From Borrelia coriaceae (GTDB taxonomy: Bacteria > Spirochaetota > Spirochaetia > Borreliales > Borreliaceae), in assembly GCF_023035295.1 (NCBI RefSeq), contig NZ_CP075086.1, forward strand, positions 1 through 24,381: 24,381 nt of DNA, given 5' to 3'. Below, one piece after another: positions 8,200 to 16,296 of the stretch; within the stretch, counting starts at the first letter, position 1, and each line of letters begins with the position of its first letter. A program made the position numbers and the translations under genes. The notes under the pieces were generated by a model, which saw only the letters and a program-made list of their open reading frames with translations, was not told where the DNA came from and did no database searches.

Positions 8200-9261
8200 T
8201 TATTTAGCAGTGGCAGGAGCCTCAATACTTAAAGAAGTATTACTAGCATTAATTTTCATTGACTCTTTAATAGTTTTAAGTCCTGAATCTATTGTTTTTC
8301 TTATTGCTATAGTTAATGTATTTAATGCTTTAGTAACTGCACTTATTGCTGCTCTTTTAACTGTATCGGAAACATCCTTTTTTGGAGTAGTTTGAGGCCC
8401 AGCAAATTTACCACCCTTTGCCATTGCTCTTAATGCTATAGCTCCTGCTACTGTTGCATCTGTAGCTCCATTTGCAGCAGGAATATCAGCAACACCTTTA
8501 GTATTTTTAGCTAACTCAGCAGCTGCACTAGTCTCACCTTTAGCAATAGCTTGTAATATGTCAGCCCCAGTTACTGCTCCAACAGCTTTGATTGCATCTT
8601 TTGCCACCTTACCTGGATTACTGTTATCAGTGTAATCCTTAGCAAACAATTGACCTGCATTAGTATTAGAATTAGTTCTTTTAGTACCAGCACTACCAGA
8701 ATCAGCAACAGGATCTAAATTATCCCCAGCAGTAGCATTTCCTTCTTTTCCAAGTACTACATCTACAATACCTTTAATTCCCTTCACTAAACCATCAACA
8801 TCACCAGGAACACCTGCCTTATCATCACCACCAGGAGCAACATTAGCAATTGGATCATTACCCTCAGCACCTTTTGCTGCATAATTTGCTCCTTCCTCAA
8901 TTTTTTCTATAGTTTTAATAAATTCGTCAACATCGGTCTTTACCGTTGCATAGTTCTCATTATTAGCAATTTCAGATTTCAATTTCTTCTTAACCAATGT
9001 CATAGTGTCAGCAATCTTATTAAAATAAGCACCAATCTCAGATTTTTTGGTCTCAGCTTTAATACCAAGAATATTAGTAATCATATCAGAAAAAGAAGTA
9101 AAAATATCTAAGAATCCTTGTCTTAAATTAGATATAGAGAGTATAGAATCCTTTTCCTTTTTAAGTTCTTCTACTGCTCCATTATTACAAGAAAGGAATA
9201 GAAAGATAAATAATGTTGCACAAATACTTTTTATTCTAATATTTTTAATATTTATTTTCAT
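8200..9261 (-). CDS. vlp: Variable large protein (Vlp), group 4, intact
   Basis: A 353-residue Vlp lipoprotein with Cys25 as lipidation site (LFIFLFLSC). The front carries the group 4 hallmark ILSISNLRQGFLDIFTSF and LGIKAETKKSEIGAYF, shared with 14462-15481 and partly with the truncated cassette at 4235-4526. The second half has [39 protein letters not shown] and [18 protein letters not shown], then [15 protein letters not shown]. That second half is shared with group 3, so groups 3 and 4 differ mainly in the first 80 residues, as expected after recombination between cassettes. The leader is the consensus GGAGGCACGTAATATATG. No promoter is seen. Confidence 0.9.
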   Translation of the reverse strand: MKINIKNIRIKSICATLFIFLFLSCNNGAVEELKKEKDSILSISNLRQGFLDIFTSFSDMITNILGIKAETKKSEIGAYFNKIADTMTLVKKKLKSEIANNENYATVKTDVDEFIKTIEKIEEGANYAAKGAEGNDPIANVAPGGDDKAGVPGDVDGLVKGIKGIVDVVLGKEGNATAGDNLDPVADSGSAGTKRTNSNTNAGQLFAKDYTDNSNPGKVAKDAIKAVGAVTGADILQAIAKGETSAAAELAKNTKGVADIPAANGATDATVAGAIALRAMAKGGKFAGPQTTPKKDVSDTVKRAAISAVTKALNTLTIAIRKTIDSGLKTIKESMKINASNTSLSIEAPATAK

Positions 9262-9317
9262 ATATTACGTGCCTCCTTTTAACCCATCCTTTAACCAAAA
9301 GAGGCCAGATACAATCT

Positions 9318-9353
9318 AAGGGAAAAATCTCCTATACAAGAAATGTTTCCCTT
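9318..9353 (-). terminator. Intercassette hairpin after the vlp pseudogene 9390-10470
   Basis: AAGGGAAA (9318-9325) pairs with TTTCCCTT (9346-9353), the repeated boundary hairpin. Confidence 0.55.
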
Positions 9354-9389
9354 TAATGACTTTATTATTTAGTTTCTTAATTTATCTTC

Positions 9390-10470
9390 TTACTTACTCG
9401 GATGTGAAACAGGTTCTTTTATTTCTCTTGCCTTATCCACTTCTGTTTTTACTTTTTCAAGAACATTCTTTACTGTCTTTTTAATTATATCCTCTACTAC
9501 CAATAATAACTTATTTACTGCTGTTATTCCTACTTTTTGTACTGCTTTGTAATCATCACCTGAATTATTTGACGCTAGTTTGCCATCTTTAACTAATGAA
9601 CGTAATGCTACCCCTCCTGCTACTGCTGCCGCTTTAACATCCGTTTTATTCAGATTAGTTGCAGTATCATATACTAGTGCAAACTTTATTTAATGCACTT
9701 GTTGTTGCATCTGCAGCACCTCCTATTGTTCCAGTCACATCTCCCTCTGAAGAACCGATAATAGCTGCTAATATTTCTTTCTCACTAACTGTTGACACTA
9801 TTGTTGTTGATTTATCTCCCGCTGCTGCTTGTGCATGATTACCTATAGTCAAAACCCTAACTCCATCCTTATTATCTGCAATACCTACTGTTACTGCTGT
9901 GCTCACTGATCTTGGCTTTTCAATACCTACTTCTCCAGCTGTCTCCACTATCCCTTTCAATGCTTTATATACTATCTTTAATTCATCTGAATTTGCTGAT
10001 GCTCCATGCTTATTACTATTTGGTACATCACCTATCTTGCTATTATCCCCATTACCAATTTTTTCTAAAGAACCTATGTATTCCTTTAGTTTTTCCAATA
10101 TATTTTTCGCTACTTCAATAGCTTTATTTAATTCTGATTCCTTATTTTCTTTACCTGATTCTTCTGTTTTATTCCCAATTTTTACTAGTTCTTGCATGGC
10201 TTTTTATATTCCACTTGCTAACGCTTTGAAATATTTTCCTACTTTATCCCTAGTTGTATTTGAATCAACAGTAAATCCCAAAGTACCTGAAACTAACTCT
10301 ATAAATGAATAAAAAGCATTCTCAGTACTTCTACCTACATCCATTAGTACTGCATTTAATCTTTTTTCAGCTGCTGCCTTTTCCCCTGAATTATTACAAG
10401 AAAGGAAAAGAGAGATAAATAATGTTGCACAAATACTTTTTACTCTAATATTTTTAATATTTATTTTCAT
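9390..10470 (-). pseudogene. vlp: vlp cassette, group 2, with nonsense codon and frameshift
   Basis: Starts with a normal Vlp signal ([14 protein letters not shown], Cys25) and the group 2 blocks AFYSFIELVSGTLGF and YFKALASGI. An in-frame TAA at 10201-10203 interrupts it; the relative at 6981-8066 suggests it stands for a Glu codon, and the frame continues directly as KAMQELVKIGNKTEE. A second lesion near 9688 (AATAAAGTTTGCA) shifts the frame by one; beyond it the true end is FALVYDTATNLNKTD, GGVALRSLVKDGKLAS, ITAVNKLLLVVEDIIKKTV and the stop at 9390-9392. Only one nonsense and one indel separate it from an intact gene. The leader has AAGGCACG rather than GGAGGCACG. Confidence 0.88.
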
Positions 10471-10527
10471 ATATTACGTGCCTTATTCTTTCCCTATCTC
10501 TCATAATCAAAGAGGCTAGATAAAATT

Positions 10528-10567
10528 AAAGGAAACCCACTCTCATACAGAGAAATAGTTTTCCTTT
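10528..10567 (-). terminator. Intercassette hairpin after the vlp pseudogene 10598-11710
   Basis: AAAGGAAA (10528-10535) pairs with TTTCCTTT (10560-10567); boundary hairpin of the cassette type. Confidence 0.5.
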
Positions 10568-10597
10568 AATGAATTTATTTTCTATTTTAATGTTTAT

Positions 10598-11710
10598 CTA
10601 TTTAGTAGTAGATTGCGTAGTACCAGCTTCTGTAACATCACCAATAATCTCTGAGTATTGTATTTTCTTAATAGCTTCTCTTACTTTATCTAGATTGCTA
10701 CTTACTGTTTTCCTAATTATTAAGTCAAGTATTCCTAATACCTTATTTACTGCACTTGCTGCAGCTGCTTTAACTGCCCCAGCTTCATTAGCAGCATTAG
10801 TAAAACTTACCCTTTTTAGTTATAGCCTTTAATGCAACAGCTGCTACTAGGTCAGCATTACTTTTAGAACCATTATGAGTATCACCACCACTACCAGGCA
10901 ATTTAGTAGTCAACATCCCGATATCGTTGTTAGCAGCACTAGCATTAGTATTAGCAACAGATGAAGACGGTATTTTAGCAGTTTTAATCTTATTAATCAT
11001 TGCCCATGGATCTGCTTTTTAGCCACTTCATCCGCTAGTAAAGGTCCAGAGTTGGCAGATGAAGGCGCTACAGCATCACCTTTACCAATAAGTGCTGCAC
11101 CAGCACCACCAATACCTCCAGCCACTTCAGAACCAGGTTCTCCAGCACTTATTGTCATACCAGAATTTTTTGCAGTCTCAATTATACCTTGAACCCCTTC
11201 AATAAAAGAATTAACACTAGTTGGGTCAGCAGCAACAGCAATACCACCAGTACTAGTATTAGCATGGGTACCATCAACAATAGCAGTATCACCAACAGAT
11301 TCAGCAAGTTTAATTACAGAGTCAATTAGCCTTGCAATAACGTCACTAGTATCCTTAATAACAGCTTCAACACCTCTAGTATCAGCATTAGGGGCAGAAG
11401 TTATGTCTTTTGACAACTCCTCTAATTTAATCTTAGTATTCTTTAATCCCTCTCTTATTTTTTCAAAGTGTTTTCCTACTTCACTTCTATTATCGGTAGG
11501 CTTAACAGCATTAAATCCTAACGCGTCTCCTATTGCATTGCCAAAAGAAGTGAATATTTCTTGAAAGCTATGACCTATATTGAGAAGAGAATCAGCAAAA
11601 GACTTTTTCTTATCAAGTTCTTCTATCCCATTATTACAAGAAAGGAATAAAGAGATAAATAATGTTGCACAAATACTTTTTACTTTAATACTTTTAATAT
11701 TTATTTTCAT
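10598..11710 (-). pseudogene. vlp: vlp cassette, group 1, with two frameshifts
   Basis: The first 230 codons are a good group 1 Vlp (Cys25; LLNIGHSFQEIFTSFGNAIG; SEVGKHFEKIREGLK). In GCTAAAAAGCAGATCC near 11015-11025 the A run is longer than in the intact relatives, so ADPWA becomes QIHGQ and a stop. In the corrected frame the sequence continues [11 protein letters not shown] to [12 protein letters not shown], where an extra T (TTTT near 10805) causes a second stop. Correcting it gives [36 protein letters not shown] and a stop at 10598-10600. Both lesions lie in homopolymers. The leader ends GATGCAGGTAATACATG and lacks GGAGG, resembling the leader of the outermost cassette at 15481. Confidence 0.88.
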
Positions 11711-11764
11711 GTATTACCTGCATCATTTTTCCCTTGCTTTAAATAAAAAAGCTAAATATAAAAA

Positions 11765-11807
11765 AAGGAAAACTACTCTCTTGCATAAAGAGAGAAATGT
11801 TTTCCTT
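11765..11807 (-). terminator. Intercassette hairpin after vlp 11852-12898
   Basis: AAGGAAAAC (11765-11773) pairs with GTTTTCCTT (11799-11807), with a second nested stem CTCTCTT/AAGAGAG inside. The most stable hairpin of the cassette series. Confidence 0.7.
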
Positions 11808-11851
11808 AAATAATTTTATTATTTTCTTTACATAACTTTATTAAAAACTAA

Positions 11852-12898
11852 TTAGTTTTTACCTTCAGTAGCTTCACCAGTAGTCTCTGAATATTGTATT
11901 TTATTAACAGCATCTTTAATTTTACTAAGTTCAAGATTCAATACTTTTATGAATATGTCGTTAAGTACTCCTAGTACCTTATTTACTGAACTTACTGCTG
12001 CACCTTTAACTGCACCCTCTTCAGTACTAGCAGTAGCGCTAAATTCACCACCTTGTGTCATGGCCTTAAGAGCTACCCCAGCTGCCAAGTCTGCATTCGT
12101 TTTAGAACCAGCATTATCATTATTATTACCAATGGCTAATTGTCCAGCATTATTATTATTGTTACCACCAAAGCCATTAGTAGTAGCATCTTTTATCTTA
12201 TTAATCATTGCTGCCCATGGATCGGCTTTAGCCACCTCATCTGCCAGAGAAGGACCAGCATTAGCATCAGCTTTAGCACCATTTTTACCAACAAGTGCAG
12301 CAGGGGCCTTAGCACCATCTCCAGTCACTCCAGTACCAGCATTTCCCTCATTAACCTTCAAACCAGAATTTTTTGCAATTTCAATAATTTCTTTAACTCC
12401 TTCAATAACAACTTGAACATCAGCAGGAGTTGCACCCTTATTAGCAGTAGATGAATTAACCTTACCAATCTCAGTAGCACCACCTTTTTTAGTTACTTCA
12501 GCCAATTTGCCTACAGAAGCAATTAATTTGGTAATCACTTCACTAGAAGTACTAATCATAGCCTCAACACCCTTAATATCCGCATGAGGAATAGAAACTA
12601 TTTGTTTTGCTAACTCATCTAATTTCTCTTTAGTACTCTGTAATCCTTTTCCTACTTTTTCAAAGTGTTCTCCTACTTTACTCCTATTATCAGTAGATTT
12701 AACAGCATTAAAGCCTAAAGCATCACCAAATGAACCAAAAATATCTTGAAAGCCATGACCTATTTTGACAAGAGAATCAAAGAAAGAATTTTTCTTCTCA
12801 AGTTCTTCTATTACTCCACTATTACAAGAAAGGAATATAGAGATAAATAATGTTGCACAAATACTTTTTATTCTAATATTTTTAATATTTATTTTCAT
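11852..12898 (-). CDS. vlp: Variable large protein (Vlp), group 1, intact
   Basis: A 348-residue Vlp lipoprotein, Cys25 (LFISIFLSC). Group 1 blocks are [50 protein letters not shown], then [14 protein letters not shown] and [14 protein letters not shown], with [18 protein letters not shown] before the end. ADPWAAMIN has one Ala more than in 4635-5693. It is closely related to that gene and to the pseudogene 10598-11710, with differences concentrated in the Ala/Gly/Asn-rich middle. The leader is the consensus GGAGGCACGTAATATATG. The 5' edge lies inside an 88-bp perfect direct repeat shared with the cassette at 14306. No promoter seen. Confidence 0.9.
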   Translation of the reverse strand: MKINIKNIRIKSICATLFISIFLSCNSGVIEELEKKNSFFDSLVKIGHGFQDIFGSFGDALGFNAVKSTDNRSKVGEHFEKVGKGLQSTKEKLDELAKQIVSIPHADIKGVEAMISTSSEVITKLIASVGKLAEVTKKGGATEIGKVNSSTANKGATPADVQVVIEGVKEIIEIAKNSGLKVNEGNAGTGVTGDGAKAPAALVGKNGAKADANAGPSLADEVAKADPWAAMINKIKDATTNGFGGNNNNNAGQLAIGNNNDNAGSKTNADLAAGVALKAMTQGGEFSATASTEEGAVKGAAVSSVNKVLGVLNDIFIKVLNLELSKIKDAVNKIQYSETTGEATEGKN

Positions 12899-12961
12899 AT
12901 ATTACGTGCCTCCTTTTTCCTCATTACTTAACTAAAGAGGCTACATACAAAAAGAGAAACA
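12874..12961. repeat. 88-bp perfect direct repeat, copy 1 (vlp start and leader)
   Basis: Identical to 14282-14369, an offset of exactly 1408 bp. It covers the last signal-proximal codons before the ATG on the minus strand, the ribosome binding site and the leader up to the AGAGAAACA of the hairpin. Other cassettes share shorter, imperfect versions. This is the place of the upstream homology sequence used for Vlp switching in B. hermsii. Confidence 0.85.
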
Positions 12962-13070
12962 GATTCTATCAAAAAAACTGATCCCCAAAACAACTTTATT
13001 ATTTAGGTTACTACTTATTTTTTATTAATTCTTGGTTGCAAGGAGCTTATTATCAGAAATTACATGAATA

Positions 13071-13145
13071 TCAATTAACATTGATTTTCATGGCTTCTTT
13101 AACAAATTTAAGGTCTGAATCAATTGTCATTCTTATTATAAGATA
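13071..13145 (-). pseudogene. vlp: vlp 3' remnant
   Basis: On the minus strand IIRMTIDSDLKFVKEAMKIN ends in a TGA at 13071-13073. This matches the Vlp end block (AIRKTIDSGLKTIKESMKIN in 8200-9261). No other part of that cassette can be found: the sequence to the right passes straight into the hairpin of the next cassette. It shows that a whole cassette was lost here, probably between repeated leaders. Confidence 0.7.
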
Positions 13146-13192
13146 ATATAAAGCAACAATGAATTTGAAACAATACCTACAAAAGAAAAATA

Positions 13193-13254
13193 AAAAGCGA
13201 AGAACAACTCAAACAAAAATAATGTTGATTGTGAGCATAACTTTCTTCGCTTTT
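13193..13254 (-). terminator. Hairpin after vlp 13281-14306
   Basis: AAAAGCGAAGAA (13193-13204) pairs with TTCTTCGCTTTT (13243-13254), 26 bases after the stop. Its sequence differs from the other cassette hairpins, so this cassette has a foreign 3' flank. Confidence 0.65.
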
Positions 13255-13280
13255 ATTAAAAATAATAATATCTTATTTAT

Positions 13281-14306
13281 TTAAACACCATTATCAGGGG
13301 TAACTAAATCAACTTTAATTAAATCTTTGATTGATTTTAAATCAAAATCGATTGTTTTCATTATAGCAAGATTCAAGGTATTTAAAGCCATTTTAATAGC
13401 ACTTGCTACAGCATTCTTAATCTCATCCTTAGCATCATTACCATTAGAAGCAGTAGCAAATTTACCATCCTTAGCCATTCCTCTTACTACAAGAGCCCCT
13501 GCAATTAATGCATCTTTAGCGGCAGCTGCTGCTACTGCATTAGTACCATCTTCATTTTCAGCTAAAGTTTTAACCTTAGTCTCAGAGTGTATTGCTTTTA
13601 AGATATCAGCACCAGATACAGCGCCCACAGCTTTAGATGCATCCGCTGCTGCTTTCTTTGCATCACTAGCAATATCTTTCTTAATGAATAAATGAGCCGC
13701 ACCAGTATCTTGAGCCCTTGCAGTACTACCATCTTCAGCCTTAGTTGTAGTACCAGCTTGATGATTACCTTCAGCTTTGAGCACTATTTCTACTATTTCT
13801 TTGAGCCCCTCAATAATATTACCAACCCCAGTTGGTTTACCACTAATATCATTACCTTTAACAACTTTACCAACTTCATCATTAGCACCTTCACCAATTG
13901 CACTATATACCTTTTTAGCACCTGCAATTATCTTAATAAGTTTTTCATTCAAAGTTGTTATAGTAGCCTCTGTTCCAACAACATTAGGATGATTTTCATT
14001 TTTCATGGTAGTAACAACGTTATTAAGCCTATCTTTAGTACTTTCCAGAGTATCTTGCACTGTCTTAAAATAAGCAGCAACCGCAGATTTTTTAGTTTCA
14101 GCATTAAAACCTAAAACACCACCAATCATATCCCCAAAAGAAGTAAAGATAGATAAAAAGTCGTTACCTAAACTAGCCATAGAGGATAAGAACTGATTTC
14201 TTTTTTCAAGTTCTTCTATTACTCCATTATTACAAGAAAGGAATAGAGAAATAAATAATATTGCACAAATACTTTTTACTTTAATATTTTTAATATTTAT
14301 TTTCAT
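13281..14306 (-). CDS. vlp: Variable large protein (Vlp), group 3, intact
   Basis: A 341-residue Vlp lipoprotein, Cys25 (LFISLFLSC). Group 3 blocks are FLSSMASLGNDFLSIFTSFG, GGVLGFNAETKKSAVAAYF, GNIIEGLKEIVEIVLKAEG, KAVGAVSGADILKAI, AGALVVRGMAKDGKFA and TLNLAIMKTIDFDLKS near the end. It is the only intact group 3 copy; the broken cassette at 6104-6855 is its relative. The leader is the consensus GGAGGCACGTAATATATG inside the 88-bp direct repeat. The different downstream hairpin (13193) and adjacent 3' remnant indicate that this cassette was inserted or exchanged by recombination. Confidence 0.9.
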   Translation of the reverse strand: MKINIKNIKVKSICAILFISLFLSCNNGVIEELEKRNQFLSSMASLGNDFLSIFTSFGDMIGGVLGFNAETKKSAVAAYFKTVQDTLESTKDRLNNVVTTMKNENHPNVVGTEATITTLNEKLIKIIAGAKKVYSAIGEGANDEVGKVVKGNDISGKPTGVGNIIEGLKEIVEIVLKAEGNHQAGTTTKAEDGSTARAQDTGAAHLFIKKDIASDAKKAAADASKAVGAVSGADILKAIHSETKVKTLAENEDGTNAVAAAAAKDALIAGALVVRGMAKDGKFATASNGNDAKDEIKNAVASAIKMALNTLNLAIMKTIDFDLKSIKDLIKVDLVTPDNGV

Positions 14307-14369
14307 ATATTACGTGCCTCCTTTTTCCTCATTACTTAACTAAAGAGGCTACATACAAAAAGAGAAACA
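14282..14369. repeat. 88-bp perfect direct repeat, copy 2 (vlp start and leader)
   Basis: Perfect copy of 12874-12961. Crossing over between the two would delete or excise exactly one cassette (1408 bp, including the vlp at 13281-14306 and the 3' remnant). Confidence 0.85.
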
Positions 14370-14392
14370 ACTTTCAAGCAGAGAACTGTTTC
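14364..14392 (-). terminator. Weak intercassette hairpin after vlp 14462-15481
   Basis: GAAACA (14364-14369) pairs with TGTTTC (14387-14392). It is the shortest stem of the cassette hairpins and overlaps the end of the 88-bp repeat. Confidence 0.35.
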
Positions 14393-14461
14393 CCTTCAAT
14401 GACTTTATTATTTAATTATGATATTAATTTTTATGTACTTCCTTACCTAGTATCTTCAGAT

Positions 14462-15481
14462 TCACTTGTTCCTGTTGACATATCTTCTTGCCTCACTTAT
14501 TATTTTTAATCCACTATCAACAGTATTTCTTATTGCAATTATAAGGGTACTTATTGTCTTATTGACTGCACTTGCTACTGCTCCAGTTACTGCATTAGCA
14601 TCTTTATCATCATTGTTAGCAGCAAATTTACCATCTTTTGCCATCGCTATCAGTGCAATTTCAGCTGCAATAACTGCGTCTTTCTGTTTAGCCTCTTTAG
14701 TAGCACTATTCTTTTTAGCAACAGCAAGCTCAGCAGCATTTTTAGCTTTATCAATATCAACTTTACCATCTTCAGCAGTACCAGAATTAGCAATAGCTCT
14801 CAATATGTAAGCACCTGTTACGGCTCCAATTGCTGCACTAGCCTTAGCTGCACTTGTCTCTGTCCCATCAGTATTTGTTTGACTAAACAACTTACCAATG
14901 TCTTTTTTATTATTACCACCATCACTGCCAATAGTAACATCAGCCTCTGGATTCCCCTCACCTTTCTTTAGAACTATCTCAACAATAGCCTTAACTCCTT
15001 TAACTAATGTGTTTATTGAAGCCGCTCTGGGAACTGTAGCACCAAAATTTTTAGTAGCACTCCCAATTAACTCCCCACCAGTACCAGTAAAACCACCAGC
15101 TACTTCCTTGGCTCCCAATTCGATCTTACTTATAGTATCAATAAATTTATTAAGCTTTTCTTTTACTTTTTGATGCTTGCCATACTTCTCAATAATATCA
15201 TTCAGTTTAACTTTAACAGCTGTCATAGTTTGTTCAACCTTAGTAAAATATTTTCCTATATCTTCCTTTTTAGTCTGAGCTTTAATACCCAAAGTATCAG
15301 TAACCATATCTCCAAATGATGCAAAAACATCTAAGAAGTCTTGTCTTAAATTAGATATAGAGAGTATAGACTGCTTTTGTTTTTGAAGTTCTTCTACTCC
15401 ATTATTACAAGAAAGGAATAAAGAGATAAATAATGTTGCACAAACACTTCTTATTCTAATATTTTTAATATTTATTTTCAT
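14462..15481 (-). CDS. vlp: Variable large protein (Vlp), group 4, outermost cassette with G10 leader
   Basis: A 339-residue Vlp lipoprotein, Cys25 (LFISLFLSC), with ILSISNLRQDFLDVFASF and GIKAQTKKEDIGKYF as in 8200-9261, then INTLVKGVKAIVEIVLKKGE, GAVTGAYILRAIANS and IAAEIALIAMAKDGKFAA. It is the most upstream gene of the array. Its leader differs from all others: a run of ten G (15497-15506 on the plus strand as C), then TGATGCATGTAGTATATG, without GGAGGCACG. A TATAAT box lies at 15522-15527 and a strong terminator behind it, so it may have its own promoter. The tail (ARRYVNRNK) looks frameshifted: another frame reads EDMSTGTSESEDTR to a stop at 14443-14445. The candidate for expression in this array, but unproven. 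Confidence 0.88.
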   Translation of the reverse strand: MKINIKNIRIRSVCATLFISLFLSCNNGVEELQKQKQSILSISNLRQDFLDVFASFGDMVTDTLGIKAQTKKEDIGKYFTKVEQTMTAVKVKLNDIIEKYGKHQKVKEKLNKFIDTISKIELGAKEVAGGFTGTGGELIGSATKNFGATVPRAASINTLVKGVKAIVEIVLKKGEGNPEADVTIGSDGGNNKKDIGKLFSQTNTDGTETSAAKASAAIGAVTGAYILRAIANSGTAEDGKVDIDKAKNAAELAVAKKNSATKEAKQKDAVIAAEIALIAMAKDGKFAANNDDKDANAVTGAVASAVNKTISTLIIAIRNTVDSGLKIISEARRYVNRNK

Positions 15482-15496
15482 ATACTACATGCATCA

Positions 15497-15506
15497 CCCC
15501 CCCCCC
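15497..15506 (-). repeat. Homopolymer of ten G (coding strand) in a vlp leader
   Basis: Ten consecutive C on the plus strand, read as G10 on the vlp coding strand, 15 bases before the ATG at 15481, where the other cassettes have AAGGAGG. A tract of this length is prone to slipped-strand changes in length and could tune the distance between promoter, ribosome binding site and start. Confidence 0.8.
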
Positions 15507-15521
15507 AAACAAGATAATAAA

Positions 15522-15527
15522 ATTATA
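15522..15527 (-). promoter_or_regulatory. Candidate -10 box for the outermost vlp
   Basis: On the minus strand a perfect TATAAT lies 40 bases before the ATG of the vlp at 15481, just upstream of the G10 tract. No good -35 is found at 16-18 bases, so the call is tentative. The other cassettes have another gene and hairpin at this place. Confidence 0.4.
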
Positions 15528-15571
15528 CAAAATATTGATTTATAAAACTTAAGATATAATAAAATAAAAAC

Positions 15572-15620
15572 TTAGGTCTTGGTTAAAAATTCTTAAAAAG
15601 AACTTTTAACCAAGACCTAA
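15572..15620 (-). terminator. Strong hairpin terminator after bdr
   Basis: TTAGGTCTTGGTTAAAA (15572-15588) and TTTTAACCAAGACCTAA (15604-15620) form a perfect 17-bp stem, with a further TTCTT/AAGAA pairing inside the loop. It closes the maintenance-bdr operon 115 bases after the bdr stop and insulates it from the vlp array. Confidence 0.8.
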
Positions 15621-15735
15621 AGCCTTTGTGAATCGAACACAATAACATTAGGAGTTCTAAACGCATAGCACTACTAACGATAGTTAAAATACAACAAATT
15701 TTACATAAAATCAACCTTTATTCACGATAATTTTT

Positions 15736-16281
15736 TTATCTTATAAAGAATTTACTTATTAGAGACATTATTATAGATATAATTATTGGTATTCCTATCG
15801 CTGTAATAACAGTTAGCATTCTATTTCCTACACTAAGTTTTTCTAATAACATTTTATTCGACATATCAAATTTTTCTAATAATATTGCATTATCTTTTTT
15901 CATTTCCTCTCTTAATACTGTATTGTTGCTTTTCATTTCTTCTCGCAACACTGTATTGTTATTTTCCATTTCTTTAAGTAAATTTTTTTCTATATTCAAT
16001 ATATCTTTCTGTAAATTTTTCTCTACATTGTTTATCTTGGTATCTAAATTTTCTAACCTATTGTTAAATTCCATCCTAACAAATTCAATATCTTTTTTTA
16101 AATTATTCTCTACATTAAGAACTTGTTGTTCTAATGAATTAATCTTTTCTCTTAAAACTTCAAAATTATAATTGTCATTATGAAGTAAAATAAAATCTAC
16201 TGCTGCTTCAGTAAAGCCCTTATTTAAGAATTCCATTCTTAGATCTTCTGTTCTATATGTTTTATATGCCAAATTATTCAT
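15736..16281 (-). CDS. bdr: Bdr protein (Borrelia direct repeat, inner-membrane anchored)
   Basis: A 181-residue Bdr protein. The N-terminal part (residues 1-45, with LRMEFLNKGFTEAAVDFIL) is the conserved Bdr head. Residues about 45-145 form a charged coiled coil with the family signature TKINNVEKNLQKDI. Inside it is an 11-residue repeat, NNTVLREEMKS, NNTVLREEMKK, then two degenerate units. The last 25 residues are one hydrophobic segment (VITAIGIPIIISIIMSLIS), the usual membrane anchor. AAGGAG lies 6 bases before the ATG. The gene follows PF49 by 15 bases, the order known from cp32-type maintenance regions, and probably shares its transcript. Bdr function is unknown; members are polymorphic phosphorylatable membrane proteins. 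Confidence 0.88.
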   Translation of the reverse strand: MNNLAYKTYRTEDLRMEFLNKGFTEAAVDFILLHNDNYNFEVLREKINSLEQQVLNVENNLKKDIEFVRMEFNNRLENLDTKINNVEKNLQKDILNIEKNLLKEMENNNTVLREEMKSNNTVLREEMKKDNAILLEKFDMSNKMLLEKLSVGNRMLTVITAIGIPIIISIIMSLISKFFIR

Positions 16282-16296
16282 AAATACTCCTTATGC

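Noticed and set aside
13021..13270. A further short gene between the vlp genes
   Set aside because: Only a vlp 3' remnant and a hairpin are seen; no open frame with start signals.
4891..15173. Many long open frames on the plus strand opposite the vlp genes
   Set aside because: They are antisense shadows caused by the Ala/Gly/Thr-rich codons; they have no ribosome binding sites and vary with each cassette.
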